From Halomonas gemina (lineage in GTDB: Bacteria > Pseudomonadota > Gammaproteobacteria > Pseudomonadales > Halomonadaceae): 64,000 nucleotides of DNA. The notes under the pieces were generated by a model. It made no database searches, was not told the DNA's origin, and saw only the letters and a program-made list of their open reading frames with translations. This document shows, piece after piece, positions 42,720 through 51,064 of this stretch (positions are counted from its first letter, which is position 1; each line of letters begins with the position of its first letter). The stretch is taken from the NCBI RefSeq assembly GCF_023554995.1, contig NZ_JAMJPK010000011.1, positions 1-64,000 on the forward strand, read 5' to 3'. A program made the position numbers and the translations under genes.

Positions 42720-44483
42720 ATGGACACCCTTCCGCTACGCCCCGCTTCCGGTCGCGGTCCGCTAGCCGTCGTCCGCTTCCTGGGCCTGGTGCTCCTGGGG
42801 GCCATCCTCGGCGCCATCGCCGCCCTCGCCGCCGTGGCCTTCGTCAGCGCGGTGCTGGCCCTCAATGACCTGCTGCTGATCTCGCCGCGCAGCCGCATGA
42901 TGTTCGACCACCCGGGCCTGCTGCTGGCCGCCACCGTCGCGGTGCCGGCGCTCGGCGGCCTGGTGGTGGGCCTGCTGCACCGCGCGATCCCCGAGGGGCG
43001 CCCCCATGCCCCGGCCGACGTGATCGCCGCGGTGCAGACCCGCCGCGGCCGGCTGCCGCCCCGGGCCGGAGGGCTGTCGGCGCTGAGCGCGCTGGTTTCG
43101 CTGGGCGCCGGGGCCTCGGTGGGCCAGTACGGTCCCCTGGTGCACCTGGGCGCCACCCTGGGCTCGCTGGGCGCACGGCTGCTGCGCCTGGGGCGCTCCG
43201 ACGACAACATCACCATCGCCTGCGGGGTGGCCGCGGCAATCGCCACCGCCTTCAACGCCCCCCTGGCGGGCATCGTCTTCGCCCACGAGGTGGTGCTGCG
43301 CCACTACGCGCTGCGCGCCTTCGCCCCGGTCGCCGCGGCGGCCCTCGTCGGCTACGTGATCGCCACCAATGTGCTCGACCGCGGCGCCCTATTCCATGTC
43401 GCCGACACCGCCGTGCCCCGCCCCTGGGAGTTCGTGGCCTTCCTCGCCATCGGCGGACTGGGGGCGCTGGTCGCCGGGGCCTACATGCACACCATCCTCG
43501 GCGTCACGCGCCTGGCCGGCACCCTGAGGCTTGCCCCGCCGCTGCGCCCTGCGCTGGCCGGCGCCCTGCTGGGCCTCACTGCCCTGTGGGTCCCCGACAT
43601 CCTCGGCATGGGCCAGGAAACCCTGCGCTTCGCCACCATCGCCGGCGCCTTCGGCAGCGCCGAACTGCTGCTGGTGCTGGTGCTCAAGGTCGCCGCCACG
43701 GGGCTCTGCCTGGGCATGGGCTTCAGCGGCGGGGTGTTCAGCCCGGCACTGGTCATCGGCACCCTGTTCGGCGCCCTCTGCGGGAGCCTGGTCGGCCAGC
43801 TCAGCGGCGCGCCCCAGGAGACCTTCGTGTTCTATGCCGTGTGCGGCATGGTCGCGGTCACTTCGCCGGTGATCGGCGCACCCCTGACCAGCCTGCTGAT
43901 CGTCTTCGAGCTGACCGGCAGCTATGCGCTGACCACCGCCGCCCTGGCCAGCGTGACCCTGGCCAGCCCCATCGCCGCCCAGCTCTTCGGCCGCTCGCTG
44001 TTCGACATCCAGCTCGAGCATCGCGGCCTGGACCTCTCCGCCGGGCGCGGACGTGCCGTGCTGCGCAACACGCCGGTGACCGAGCAGCTGACCGAAGAGT
44101 GCGTGACCCTGGCGCCGCAGACCCCGGTGGCCGAGGCGGTGACTGCCCTGTGTCGGGCCCGGCACGGCGAGGGCTACCTGGTCGATGACCGGGGGCGCTA
44201 CCTGGGCTGCGTGAGCCTGGCCGACCTGGAGGCCGCGCGGGAGGCCGCGACGGGGCCGGCACAGGCCGGCGAGGTGGCGACCCTGGCGCGTCCGGTGCTG
44301 CACCCGGACACCTCGCTGTGGGACGCCATGGCCGAGCTGCAGGACGTCACCGGAGAGGCCCTGCCGGTGGTCGACCCCGCCGCGGATGACGCCTTCCGGG
44401 GGGTGGTCTTTGAAGCGAGCATCGCGCGCGCCTATCTGGCGCACAGCGACGAGCTGAGACGGGAGGAACATGGCACGGGGTAG
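42720..44483 (+). CDS. ClC-family chloride channel with C-terminal CBS domains
   Basis: A 587-residue ClC protein: about ten membrane helices (residues 15-425) and paired CBS domains (about 450-580). The signature GFSGGVFSPALVIG (GxFxP) is clear. The usual GREGP segment, whose glutamate gates and couples protons in ClC exchangers, is GASVGQYGPLVHLG here, with tyrosine instead of glutamate; the first filter motif GSGIP is also not found. This suggests a passive channel or altered ion selectivity. Start ATG at 42720 is preferred to a TTG at 42714. Its 3' end overlaps the next gene by 14 bases. Confidence 0.87.
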   Translation: MDTLPLRPASGRGPLAVVRFLGLVLLGAILGAIAALAAVAFVSAVLALNDLLLISPRSRMMFDHPGLLLAATVAVPALGGLVVGLLHRAIPEGRPHAPADVIAAVQTRRGRLPPRAGGLSALSALVSLGAGASVGQYGPLVHLGATLGSLGARLLRLGRSDDNITIACGVAAAIATAFNAPLAGIVFAHEVVLRHYALRAFAPVAAAALVGYVIATNVLDRGALFHVADTAVPRPWEFVAFLAIGGLGALVAGAYMHTILGVTRLAGTLRLAPPLRPALAGALLGLTALWVPDILGMGQETLRFATIAGAFGSAELLLVLVLKVAATGLCLGMGFSGGVFSPALVIGTLFGALCGSLVGQLSGAPQETFVFYAVCGMVAVTSPVIGAPLTSLLIVFELTGSYALTTAALASVTLASPIAAQLFGRSLFDIQLEHRGLDLSAGRGRAVLRNTPVTEQLTEECVTLAPQTPVAEAVTALCRARHGEGYLVDDRGRYLGCVSLADLEAAREAATGPAQAGEVATLARPVLHPDTSLWDAMAELQDVTGEALPVVDPAADDAFRGVVFEASIARAYLAHSDELRREEHGTG

Positions 44484-45576
44484 AGGCAACCGAGGGCCGG
44501 TGAGCGTGCTGTGGCTGGCGCTGTTCGCCGCCGTGCCCGGGCAGGCAGACGACGACGCGCTCACCGTGCTGAGCTGGGGCGGGGCCTACGAGCGCGCCCA
44601 GCAAGCCGCCCTCTTTTCCCCCTATACCGCCGCCACCGGCACGCGCATCGAGGTGGCGCAATACGACGGGGGGCTGGATGGCCTGCGCCGTGCCGTGGCC
44701 GAGGGCGAGGTGCCCTGGGACCTGATCGACATGACCCGCAGCGAGGCCATGGCCGCCTGCGCGGAGGGGCTGCTCGAGCCGCTCTCCCCCAGGCTGCTGG
44801 CGCCGGCCCCGGACGGCACGCCGGCGGAAGAGGACTTCCTGCCGGACGCCTTCGGGCGCTGCGCCATCACCCACAGCATCTTCGCCACCGTGGTCGCCTA
44901 CCGCCGCGACGCCTTCCCCGGCACGCGCCCCGACAGCATCGAGGACCTCTTCGACCAGCAGCGCTTCCCCGGCCCTCGCGCCCTGCAGCGCACCCCGGCG
45001 GTCAACCTGGAGTGGGCGCTGCTCGCCTATCGCGTGCCCCACGAGGAGCTCTATGGGCTGCTGAGCACCCGGCGCGGCCTGGACCTGGCGCTGGCGCGCC
45101 TGGACGAGCTGGAGGAGATCCACTGGTGGCAGGCCGGCGACACGCCGCCGCGGCTGCTGGCCGAGGGCGAGGTGGTGATGGCCTCGGGCTACAACGGCCG
45201 CTTCTTCGATGCCATGGTCAACCGCGGGGTACCCATCGAGATCCTCTGGGACGGCCAGGTCCAGGAGCACGAGACCTGGGCGATCCCCCGCGGCGCCCCG
45301 CATCCCGAGGCGGCCCGCGACCTGCTGCGCTTCGCCACCACCACCGAGCGCCTCGCCGACCTGTCGCGCCACATCCCCTACGGCCCGGCCCGTCGCTCGG
45401 CGGCGGTACGCGTCACCACCCACCCCGACAGCGGCGTGGACATGCGGCTGCACATCCCCACCCATCCGCTGAATGCCGAACGCGCCCTGGCCAAGGACGA
45501 GGCGTGGTACGCCCGCACCCTGGGACGCATCCAGGACTACTTCCGGGCCTGGCTGGCCAAGCGGGAGCAGGAGTGA
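44470..45576 (+). CDS. Extracellular solute-binding protein (polyamine/PotD-like), orphan
   Basis: A 368-residue periplasmic binding protein with a signal peptide (VSVLWLALFAAVPGQA). LTVLSWGGAYERAQQAALFS at the mature start and the final EAWYARTLGRIQDYFRAW match the PotD-type spermidine/putrescine or iron-chelate binding family. The ABC permease and ATPase that normally accompany it are absent. The start codon lies inside the end of the ClC gene, so they are translationally coupled. It may serve transporters encoded elsewhere or have another ligand. Confidence 0.88.
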   Translation: MARGRGNRGPVSVLWLALFAAVPGQADDDALTVLSWGGAYERAQQAALFSPYTAATGTRIEVAQYDGGLDGLRRAVAEGEVPWDLIDMTRSEAMAACAEGLLEPLSPRLLAPAPDGTPAEEDFLPDAFGRCAITHSIFATVVAYRRDAFPGTRPDSIEDLFDQQRFPGPRALQRTPAVNLEWALLAYRVPHEELYGLLSTRRGLDLALARLDELEEIHWWQAGDTPPRLLAEGEVVMASGYNGRFFDAMVNRGVPIEILWDGQVQEHETWAIPRGAPHPEAARDLLRFATTTERLADLSRHIPYGPARRSAAVRVTTHPDSGVDMRLHIPTHPLNAERALAKDEAWYARTLGRIQDYFRAWLAKREQE

Positions 45577-45586
45577 TGCCGTCCAC

Positions 45587-46021
45587 TCACTCGTCCAGGG
45601 TCTCCCCCGTGCCCCCCAGCTCGGCGGGCACGTCGCGCATCTTGGGCAGGCCATCGGCCAAGCGCAGCACCGACTCCTGGTAGTGGACATGCAGGGCCGG
45701 CTCGAAGGTCAGCTCGGGAAGGATCGCCGCATAGACGTCGATCAGCCCCATACCGGGATGCTCGGTCAACACATGGCCGCCGCAGCTGCGGCACCACTTG
45801 CGCAGGCTGGCCGGCGTCCTGTGGTAGCTGCCCAGCGTGTCGGCCCCCTGCACCACCTCCACCGCCTCCGGCTTCCAGAGCGTGAAGGCGTTGACCGGCC
45901 CCGCCGACCAGTGGCGGCAGTCCTCGCAGTGGCAGTAGCCCATGGCCTCCGGCTCGCCGGTGACCCTCAGCTGGACGGCACCGCAGAAACAGGCGCCGTG
46001 ATAGGTCTTGTCATCGCTCAT
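45587..46021 (-). CDS. GFA-family zinc protein (distant copy)
   Basis: A 144-residue GFA-fold protein with ligands in GACFCGAVQL, GYCHCEDCRHW and KWCRSCGGHVL, more distant from the copy at 27967. It has LRVTGEPEAMGYCHC and a C-terminus LPKMRDVPAELGG that are common in members annotated as GFA family. ATG at 46021 follows GAGAGG at 6 bases. Substrate unknown. Confidence 0.85.
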   Translation of the reverse strand: MSDDKTYHGACFCGAVQLRVTGEPEAMGYCHCEDCRHWSAGPVNAFTLWKPEAVEVVQGADTLGSYHRTPASLRKWCRSCGGHVLTEHPGMGLIDVYAAILPELTFEPALHVHYQESVLRLADGLPKMRDVPAELGGTGETLDE

Positions 46022-46084
46022 GTCACACCTCTCGGGAAGGTTCCTCCGCACAAGGGAGTCCCCTGCAGTGTAGAAGCCCACTGC

Positions 46085-47302
46085 CTAGCCCCGCGAGGCC
46101 CGCAGCAACAGGTTGCGCGGCGTCAGTTCGCGCGCGCAGAAGGTGCCGAGCTCGACCCTGAAGCCCGCCTCCTCGAGCCGCCGCTGGCGGTCCAGCACCA
46201 GCCACACCTCTAGCGGGCGGCGGAAGAGGTGGCGGACCAGTTCGAGGCGCGTGACCTCGGCCTGGCGCCGCCGGCCTTGCTGCTCGAAGGCCTGCCAGTC
46301 GATGCCCGCCGGCAGGTCCAGCCCCTTGCGCGCGGCGGCCCAGCGACAGAACCCCGCGAAGCTGACGGGCATCCGGCCATAGGCGAGGCTCGGCACCGGC
46401 AGGTAGGCATCCAGGCCCCGAACCTCGCGCTGCAGGGCATCGAAGCCCAGCCGCCAGGCATTGGCCCGCTCGCGATGGCGCCGCACGTGGCGCGGCGCCG
46501 TCACGGTCTCCTGCACCGCCATGGCCAGGTCCTCCCGGGTGAGCGAGACGCCGTGTTCGGCGACCAGCTCGCGCCCGCGCCGCGAGAGTGGCCGGTAGTG
46601 CGCATCGGCGGTGCGGTGATAGCAGCACGGCGCCAGGGTCACGGCGCTGCCCCTGGCGGCGGCGAGCTCGATCAGCCGCCCGTGCAGGTCGCCGCAGGCA
46701 TGCAGGGCCGCCACCTGGGTGTCCGCCGCGAGCCAGCCGGCGGCATCGGCAGCCAGCACGTCCTGCTGGGCCAGTTGCACCCGGGCCCCCTGTCGCTCGG
46801 CCAGCGCCTGGCCGTCGCGGCACAGCGCGGCCTGCCACTCCAGGCCGGTGACTTCACGGTCGAGGTGGCGGGACAGGGTTCGGGCCAGATGGCCCTTGCC
46901 GGCACACCACTCAAGCAGCCTGGCCTCCGGCAGCGCCGCCATCCGGGGCACGAAGGCCGCGACCTGCTGCCACTTGCGCCCGCCCATGTGCTCGGCCCAC
47001 CGCGCCGGCAGGCCTAGCTCCTCGCCCAGACCCTCGGCGGGCAGCTCAGGGAGCTCGACCAGGGCCGCGAGTTCCGCCACCGGCAAGTGCTCGGCCAGGG
47101 GAGAGGCGGTGAAGGGGTCGGCCTGCAGCCGCGCGCAGGCGTCGTCATCGAGGGCCAGCAGGCTCTCGGCAAGCTCGGGATGTGCCTCGGCCCAGGGGAG
47201 GCGGCGATGCTGGAACGGCATGGGCCGCCACAGCGGCTGCCATTTGGCCAGCAGCGCGGTCAGCCGGGCGAAGCGGTCGCCGTGGGAGGGGGTATCGGGC
47301 AT
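46085..47302 (-). CDS. Methyltransferase-domain protein (METTL25/Rrnad1-like)
   Basis: A 405-residue protein. The SAM-binding region is LLEWCAGKGHLARTLSRHLD with VTGLEWQAALC next. A later VAALHACGDLHGRLIELAA and the cysteine-containing LAPCCYHRT are hallmark segments of the METTL25/RRNAD1-like group. N-terminal residues 1-120 are helical and of unknown role. The target (RNA, protein or small molecule) cannot be told from sequence. It is 46 bases downstream of an intergenic gap and oriented with the GFA gene. Confidence 0.8.
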   Translation of the reverse strand: MPDTPSHGDRFARLTALLAKWQPLWRPMPFQHRRLPWAEAHPELAESLLALDDDACARLQADPFTASPLAEHLPVAELAALVELPELPAEGLGEELGLPARWAEHMGGRKWQQVAAFVPRMAALPEARLLEWCAGKGHLARTLSRHLDREVTGLEWQAALCRDGQALAERQGARVQLAQQDVLAADAAGWLAADTQVAALHACGDLHGRLIELAAARGSAVTLAPCCYHRTADAHYRPLSRRGRELVAEHGVSLTREDLAMAVQETVTAPRHVRRHRERANAWRLGFDALQREVRGLDAYLPVPSLAYGRMPVSFAGFCRWAAARKGLDLPAGIDWQAFEQQGRRRQAEVTRLELVRHLFRRPLEVWLVLDRQRRLEEAGFRVELGTFCARELTPRNLLLRASRG

Positions 47303-47450
47303 GGCAGGTCAATCTCGGGACAGGCCCGCATTGTAGGGGCTTCACGGCCGGCTTGCATGGCCGGGCGCCAGGCGACAGAGTGCGGGGTGCACCTTCCGGG
47401 CCTCCTCGAGGCACCGGCCCCCGACCGTCCACCTGCCAGGAGCCCCGCCG

Positions 47451-48317
47451 ATGCCCGCCCCTCCCGACGCCTCCGCCCGCAGCGTGCTGGTTACCGGCTG
47501 CTCCAGCGGTATCGGCCACGCCGCCGCCCATATCCTGGCCGGCCGCGGCTGGCGCGTGTTCGCCACCGCCCGGCGCGAGGCGGACCTGGCCGGGCTGCGC
47601 GACGCCGGCCTGGAGGCCGTGGCGCTGGAGCTGGACGACAGCGCCTCGATCGAGGCCTGCGTCGCGGCGGTGCTGGAGGCGACCGGCGGGCGGCTCGATG
47701 CGCTGTTCAACAATGCCGCCTATGGCCAGCCCGGGGCCGTGGAGGACCTCGGCCGCGAGGTGCTGCGCGCCCAGCTGGAGACCAACCTGCTCGGCACCCA
47801 CGAGCTCACCTGCCGGGTGCTGCCGGCGATGCGCCGCCAGGGCCACGGGCGCATCGTGCAGAACAGCTCCGTGCTGGGCCTGGCCGCCCTGCCCTACCGC
47901 GGCGCCTATGTCTGCTCCAAGTTCGCCCTGGAGGGGCTGACCGACACCCTGCGTATGGAGCTCACCGGCAGCGGCATCCAGGTCAGCCTGATCGAGCCGG
48001 GCCCGATCACCAGCCGCTTTCGCGAAAACGCCTATCGCGCCTTCAAGGCGCATATCGACACCGCCCACAGCGCCCATGCCGACACCTACCGGGCGGTCGA
48101 GGCGCGGCTGGCCGGCGACGACAGCGGCGGGCGCTTCACCCTCGGCGCCGAGGCGGTGGTCGACAAGCTGGTGCACGCCCTGGAGAGCCCGCGCCCGAAG
48201 GCACGCTACTACGTGACCCTGCCGACCCACCTGTTCGGCACCCTCAGGAGGGTGCTCGGCACCCGGGCACTGGACCGGGTGCTGCTGCGCTCGACCCGAA
48301 GCGAGCGGCAGCCCTGA
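47451..48317 (+). CDS. Short-chain dehydrogenase/reductase (SDR)
   Basis: A 288-residue classical SDR. Cofactor site VTGCSSGIGHAAAHILAGRG, NNAAYG (NNAG-like), active serine in IVQNSSVLG and the YxxxK catalytic pair in YVCSKFALEGLTD are all present. The family converts alcohols and ketones with NAD(P). The long C-terminal region (RYYVTLPTHLFGTLRRVLG) resembles the DltE/YbbO-like group. Substrate unknown. It is convergent with the DUF523 gene. Confidence 0.9.
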   Translation: MPAPPDASARSVLVTGCSSGIGHAAAHILAGRGWRVFATARREADLAGLRDAGLEAVALELDDSASIEACVAAVLEATGGRLDALFNNAAYGQPGAVEDLGREVLRAQLETNLLGTHELTCRVLPAMRRQGHGRIVQNSSVLGLAALPYRGAYVCSKFALEGLTDTLRMELTGSGIQVSLIEPGPITSRFRENAYRAFKAHIDTAHSAHADTYRAVEARLAGDDSGGRFTLGAEAVVDKLVHALESPRPKARYYVTLPTHLFGTLRRVLGTRALDRVLLRSTRSERQP

Positions 48318-48332
48318 GGGCCGAAAACCTCA

Positions 48333-49301
48333 TCAGATGGTATTGCGCAGCCCCAGCTCGTAGGGGTGGGGGTCCAGATAGGTCTGCTCGCGGATATAGG
48401 CCGAGCCGTGGCGCTTCACGTAGTGGTTGAGCAGGCGGATCGGCACCACCAGATGCACGTGCCCGAGGCGATAGTCCTCGATGGCCGCCAGCAGGTCCTG
48501 GCGGGTCTCGCCGTCCACCGCCTCCCGGAGGTAGCCCAGCACGTGCATCAGCGCATTGGCGTGGGTCTTGCGGGTCGCCGGCCGCCCAAGCGCGGCCATG
48601 AAGCGCTGGAGGTAGTGGGCCATGGCCTCCTGAAGCGGCAGCTTGCTCGACTCGGCGAGGTAGCGCCCCAGTTCGCGATAGGCCTCCACGTGGTGGGCCA
48701 TCAGCAGGTACTTCTGACGGCTGTGGAACTGCAGCAGGGCATGATAGCTGGGGGTGGCCTCCACACGGCGCTTCCAGTCGTCGAAGGCGTAGACCCGGGT
48801 GATGAAGTTCTCGCGCAGCACCGGGTCGTTCATGCGCGCCTCCTCCTCCAGCGGCAGCTCCGGGAAGTGGCGGCGCAGGGCACGCACGAAGGCGCCCGAG
48901 TCGGCATGGCTGGGCATGCCGTTGGGGTGATAGACCTTGACCCGCTCCAGCCCGCAGCTCGGCGAGCCCTTCATCAGGATGAAGCCGCGCAGGTGGCGGT
49001 GGCTGGCGGCAAAGTCCGTACTGACCTCGGCCAGCCGCTCGGTGACGTCGAGGCTCGGGTCCCGGGTGCCCTGCACGCGGGGCTCCTCGCCCTGCAGCCC
49101 GACGAGGCGGATGGGGTCGCGGGGCACGCCGAGGCCGGCCTCGAGCTCGGGGCAGAAGGGCTCGAAGGCGAAACGGTCCTGGAGGACCTCCAGGCAGTAG
49201 CGGGAGCGCTTGTGCCCGCCGTTGTAGCGCACCTGCTCGCCCATCAGGCAGGCGCTGATACCTACCGGAATCCCTTCCCTGCTTGCCGCCTGGTCCGCCA
49301 T
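48333..49301 (-). CDS. DUF523 and DUF1722 domain protein (YbgA-like)
   Basis: A 322-residue protein with an N-terminal DUF523 (VGISACLMGEQVRYNGGHKR; cysteines in MKGSPSCGLERVKVY) and a C-terminal DUF1722 (residues about 180-300; LQFHSRQKYLLMAHHVEAYR and YLQRFMAALGR). The cysteines in DUF523 suggest metal or cluster binding, and this protein type has been linked to DNA-repair and photolyase neighbourhoods in other bacteria, but the function is unknown. ATG at 49301 follows GAGGAGGAG. No photolyase is adjacent here. Confidence 0.88.
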   Translation of the reverse strand: MADQAASREGIPVGISACLMGEQVRYNGGHKRSRYCLEVLQDRFAFEPFCPELEAGLGVPRDPIRLVGLQGEEPRVQGTRDPSLDVTERLAEVSTDFAASHRHLRGFILMKGSPSCGLERVKVYHPNGMPSHADSGAFVRALRRHFPELPLEEEARMNDPVLRENFITRVYAFDDWKRRVEATPSYHALLQFHSRQKYLLMAHHVEAYRELGRYLAESSKLPLQEAMAHYLQRFMAALGRPATRKTHANALMHVLGYLREAVDGETRQDLLAAIEDYRLGHVHLVVPIRLLNHYVKRHGSAYIREQTYLDPHPYELGLRNTI

Positions 49302-49423
49302 CGCCGCGCTCCTCCTCTCAACGTGCATCGCTCGCCGTGCATCGCCTGCCGGGTATCTCTCCCGGCACGCACCTCGGGCAGCGCCATTGTGGCATAGCCA
49401 TGACGCGCTGCCAGTCCCGGCAA

Positions 49424-49624
49424 CTAGCGCACCAGGCCCAGGCGCCAGTGCCACTCGGCGAGGCTCTCCTCGGGGTAGCCGGCGAAGCAGCGGTCGTTGT
49501 CGCGGGCCTCGACCTCCACCCTGGCGGTCTTGCGGCAGATCGAACAGTAGCAGCGCTGATAGGGGTGGGGGGAATCAACGCGGAAGTGCACTGCGCCGCA
49601 GTGGCAGGAACCTTCGAGCAGCAT
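49424..49624 (-). pseudogene. GFA-family paralogue with 88-codon internal deletion
   Basis: A 66-residue frame joins the N-terminal third of a GFA protein (LEGSCHCGAVHFRVDSPHPY, then QRCYCSICRKT) directly to its last 30 residues (VEVEARDNDRCFAGYPEESL). Against the full paralogue at 27967-28440 the missing part is 88 codons, in frame, and includes the third zinc-ligand pair. In the paralogue the deleted stretch is flanked by CGGACTTGC and CGGTCTTGC 264 bases apart, short repeats that could have recombined. It keeps a start with GAGG upstream but is unlikely to fold as GFA. Confidence 0.8.
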
Positions 49625-49712
49625 GACGATACCTCGCTTTAGCACACGGGCACACGGGCACATGGACCATCGGCCTGCGGCGGCGCCTGGGGGACCAGTA
49701 GAACCTGAACAA

Positions 49713-49835
49713 CCCCACGACCAGCGTGACTACCTTAGGCATCACGGCTGCGAGGTCTTCCAGGGCTACCTGTTCGCCCGGCCGATGCCGCTGGATGCGC
49801 TGATCGAGTGGCTGGCGTCTCGGTCCTCAGACTGA
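49713..49835 (+). pseudogene. C-terminal stub of an EAL-domain phosphodiesterase
   Basis: The frame ends with RHHGCEVFQGYLFARPMP followed by LDALIEWLASR, which is the last helix-turn of EAL cyclic-di-GMP phosphodiesterases (consensus GCxxxQGYLFSRPxP). Nothing upstream resembles the rest of the domain; about 100 bases before it belong to the truncated GFA's start region. It overlaps the end of the next minus-strand gene by 9 bases. Confidence 0.65.
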
Positions 49836-50555
49836 GGCGAGCGTGCCCAGCAGCCTCTCCGGCAGGCGTGCACCGCCCAGCCGCCGGAGCCCGGCCCACA
49901 GCGTCACCTGGTTGGCAGTCAGCAGCTCCCGGCCGGTCTCGCGGCTCAGGGCCTCGCGCAGGAACAGCGAGTTGACCGCCGTGTCGGGCACCAGCAGCGG
50001 ACGCGAGGCATCGGGATAGCGGGCGCAGAAGCGACGCACCTCCGCGCACAGGTCGGCGCGATGGGAATCGGCCGCATAGGGGCAGTCCAGTGCCTTGTCG
50101 TTGACCACGCTGACACCGCCCTCCCGCAAAAAGCTCACCAGCCGCAGGGTCACGTCGTCCGGATAGGGGCTGAGCAGGTCCACCCGCTCATGACCGAGGG
50201 CGGCCAGCGCCTCGTGGAAGGCCAGCGCCGTGCTGGTGACCGGCACCCCCAGCCGGGATGCCAGGGACGTGCGCTGCTCGCGGGCCCAGTCGAGCCCGCC
50301 GATGAAGCTGGCGCTGGTGCAGGCCCATACCATGGCCTGGGCACCGCCCTCCTCCACCAGGGTCCTACCCATCGGGACCAGCCGCTCCACGTCGCCCAGC
50401 GCCAGCAGCGCTGCCAGCGCATGGTGGCCATCGCTTTGCACCTTGCCCACCTGGATCCGCGGCAGCCCGCCCATCTCGTCGCCGAGGGTGTACCACTCAT
50501 AGTCATCCGGTCCATCGTCGGGCAGCAGGATGCCCAGGCAGGGTTCTTGCGACAT
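49827..50555 (-). CDS. Maleate isomerase / Asp-Glu racemase superfamily protein
   Basis: A 242-residue protein of the maleate cis-trans isomerase/arylmalonate decarboxylase group (LGILLPDDGPDDYEWYTLGD, VWACTSASFIGGLDWAREQ, RVDLLSPYPDDV). The first catalytic cysteine, in ACTSAS, is present. The second, normally in a C-T segment near residue 190, appears replaced in LLVPDTAVNSLFLREA, so a two-cysteine isomerase mechanism looks impossible; the function may differ. ATG at 50555 is the natural start. Confidence 0.75.
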   Translation of the reverse strand: MSQEPCLGILLPDDGPDDYEWYTLGDEMGGLPRIQVGKVQSDGHHALAALLALGDVERLVPMGRTLVEEGGAQAMVWACTSASFIGGLDWAREQRTSLASRLGVPVTSTALAFHEALAALGHERVDLLSPYPDDVTLRLVSFLREGGVSVVNDKALDCPYAADSHRADLCAEVRRFCARYPDASRPLLVPDTAVNSLFLREALSRETGRELLTANQVTLWAGLRRLGGARLPERLLGTLASV

Positions 50556-50655
50556 GCGATGACCTCCCGGTCTGGCTGAAGACGTTGTACAACTGGTCAG
50601 GGCTTGCCGCTAGGCTATCGCAGTCCCCCCGGCGGCTGGCAATGCCCCTTAAGGC

Positions 50656-50937
50656 TCAGAGGAACTCGCGGGTGGCATCCAGCACCCGCCCGTCGACCGT
50701 GCGCTGCAGCTTGTCCTCGATCTCGCTGCACAACGAGGCCACGTCCCGCGACGAGGTGCCCACCACCACGAAGCTCCACTCGCTGGCATCGTGGCGGTCA
50801 AGCTCGCCGCTCTCGCAGACCGCAATCGACGGGTGGCGTCCGAAACGCTCGTGAAGGCCGCCCATGCGCTGGCGCTTCTCCTTCAGCGAGCGGCAGCCCG
50901 GCAGGGCGACCCTGAGGGTCAGGACGGCGATATGCAT
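50656..50937 (-). CDS. DUF503 family protein
   Basis: A 93-residue member of the DUF503 family (YlxP-like): VLTLRVALPGCRSLKEKRQR, then ERFGRHPSIAVCESGELDRH and SEWSFVVVGTSSRD. Homologues lie near ribosome-maturation genes (rbfA, infB) in Firmicutes and may aid ribosome assembly; here the gene is isolated. ATG at 50937 follows GAGGAG at 7 bases. Confidence 0.88.
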   Translation of the reverse strand: MHIAVLTLRVALPGCRSLKEKRQRMGGLHERFGRHPSIAVCESGELDRHDASEWSFVVVGTSSRDVASLCSEIEDKLQRTVDGRVLDATREFL

Positions 50938-51064
50938 GGCGGACTCCTCTGGCCTGCGGGGGATCTCTCGGGTAGGCACCGGGCGCCTACCCAGGCTGAG
51001 GGCAGCATAGTAGCCTTGTCCATCGCCTGCCCCGACGGGGATCACGATCACGCCAGGAGAGCCC

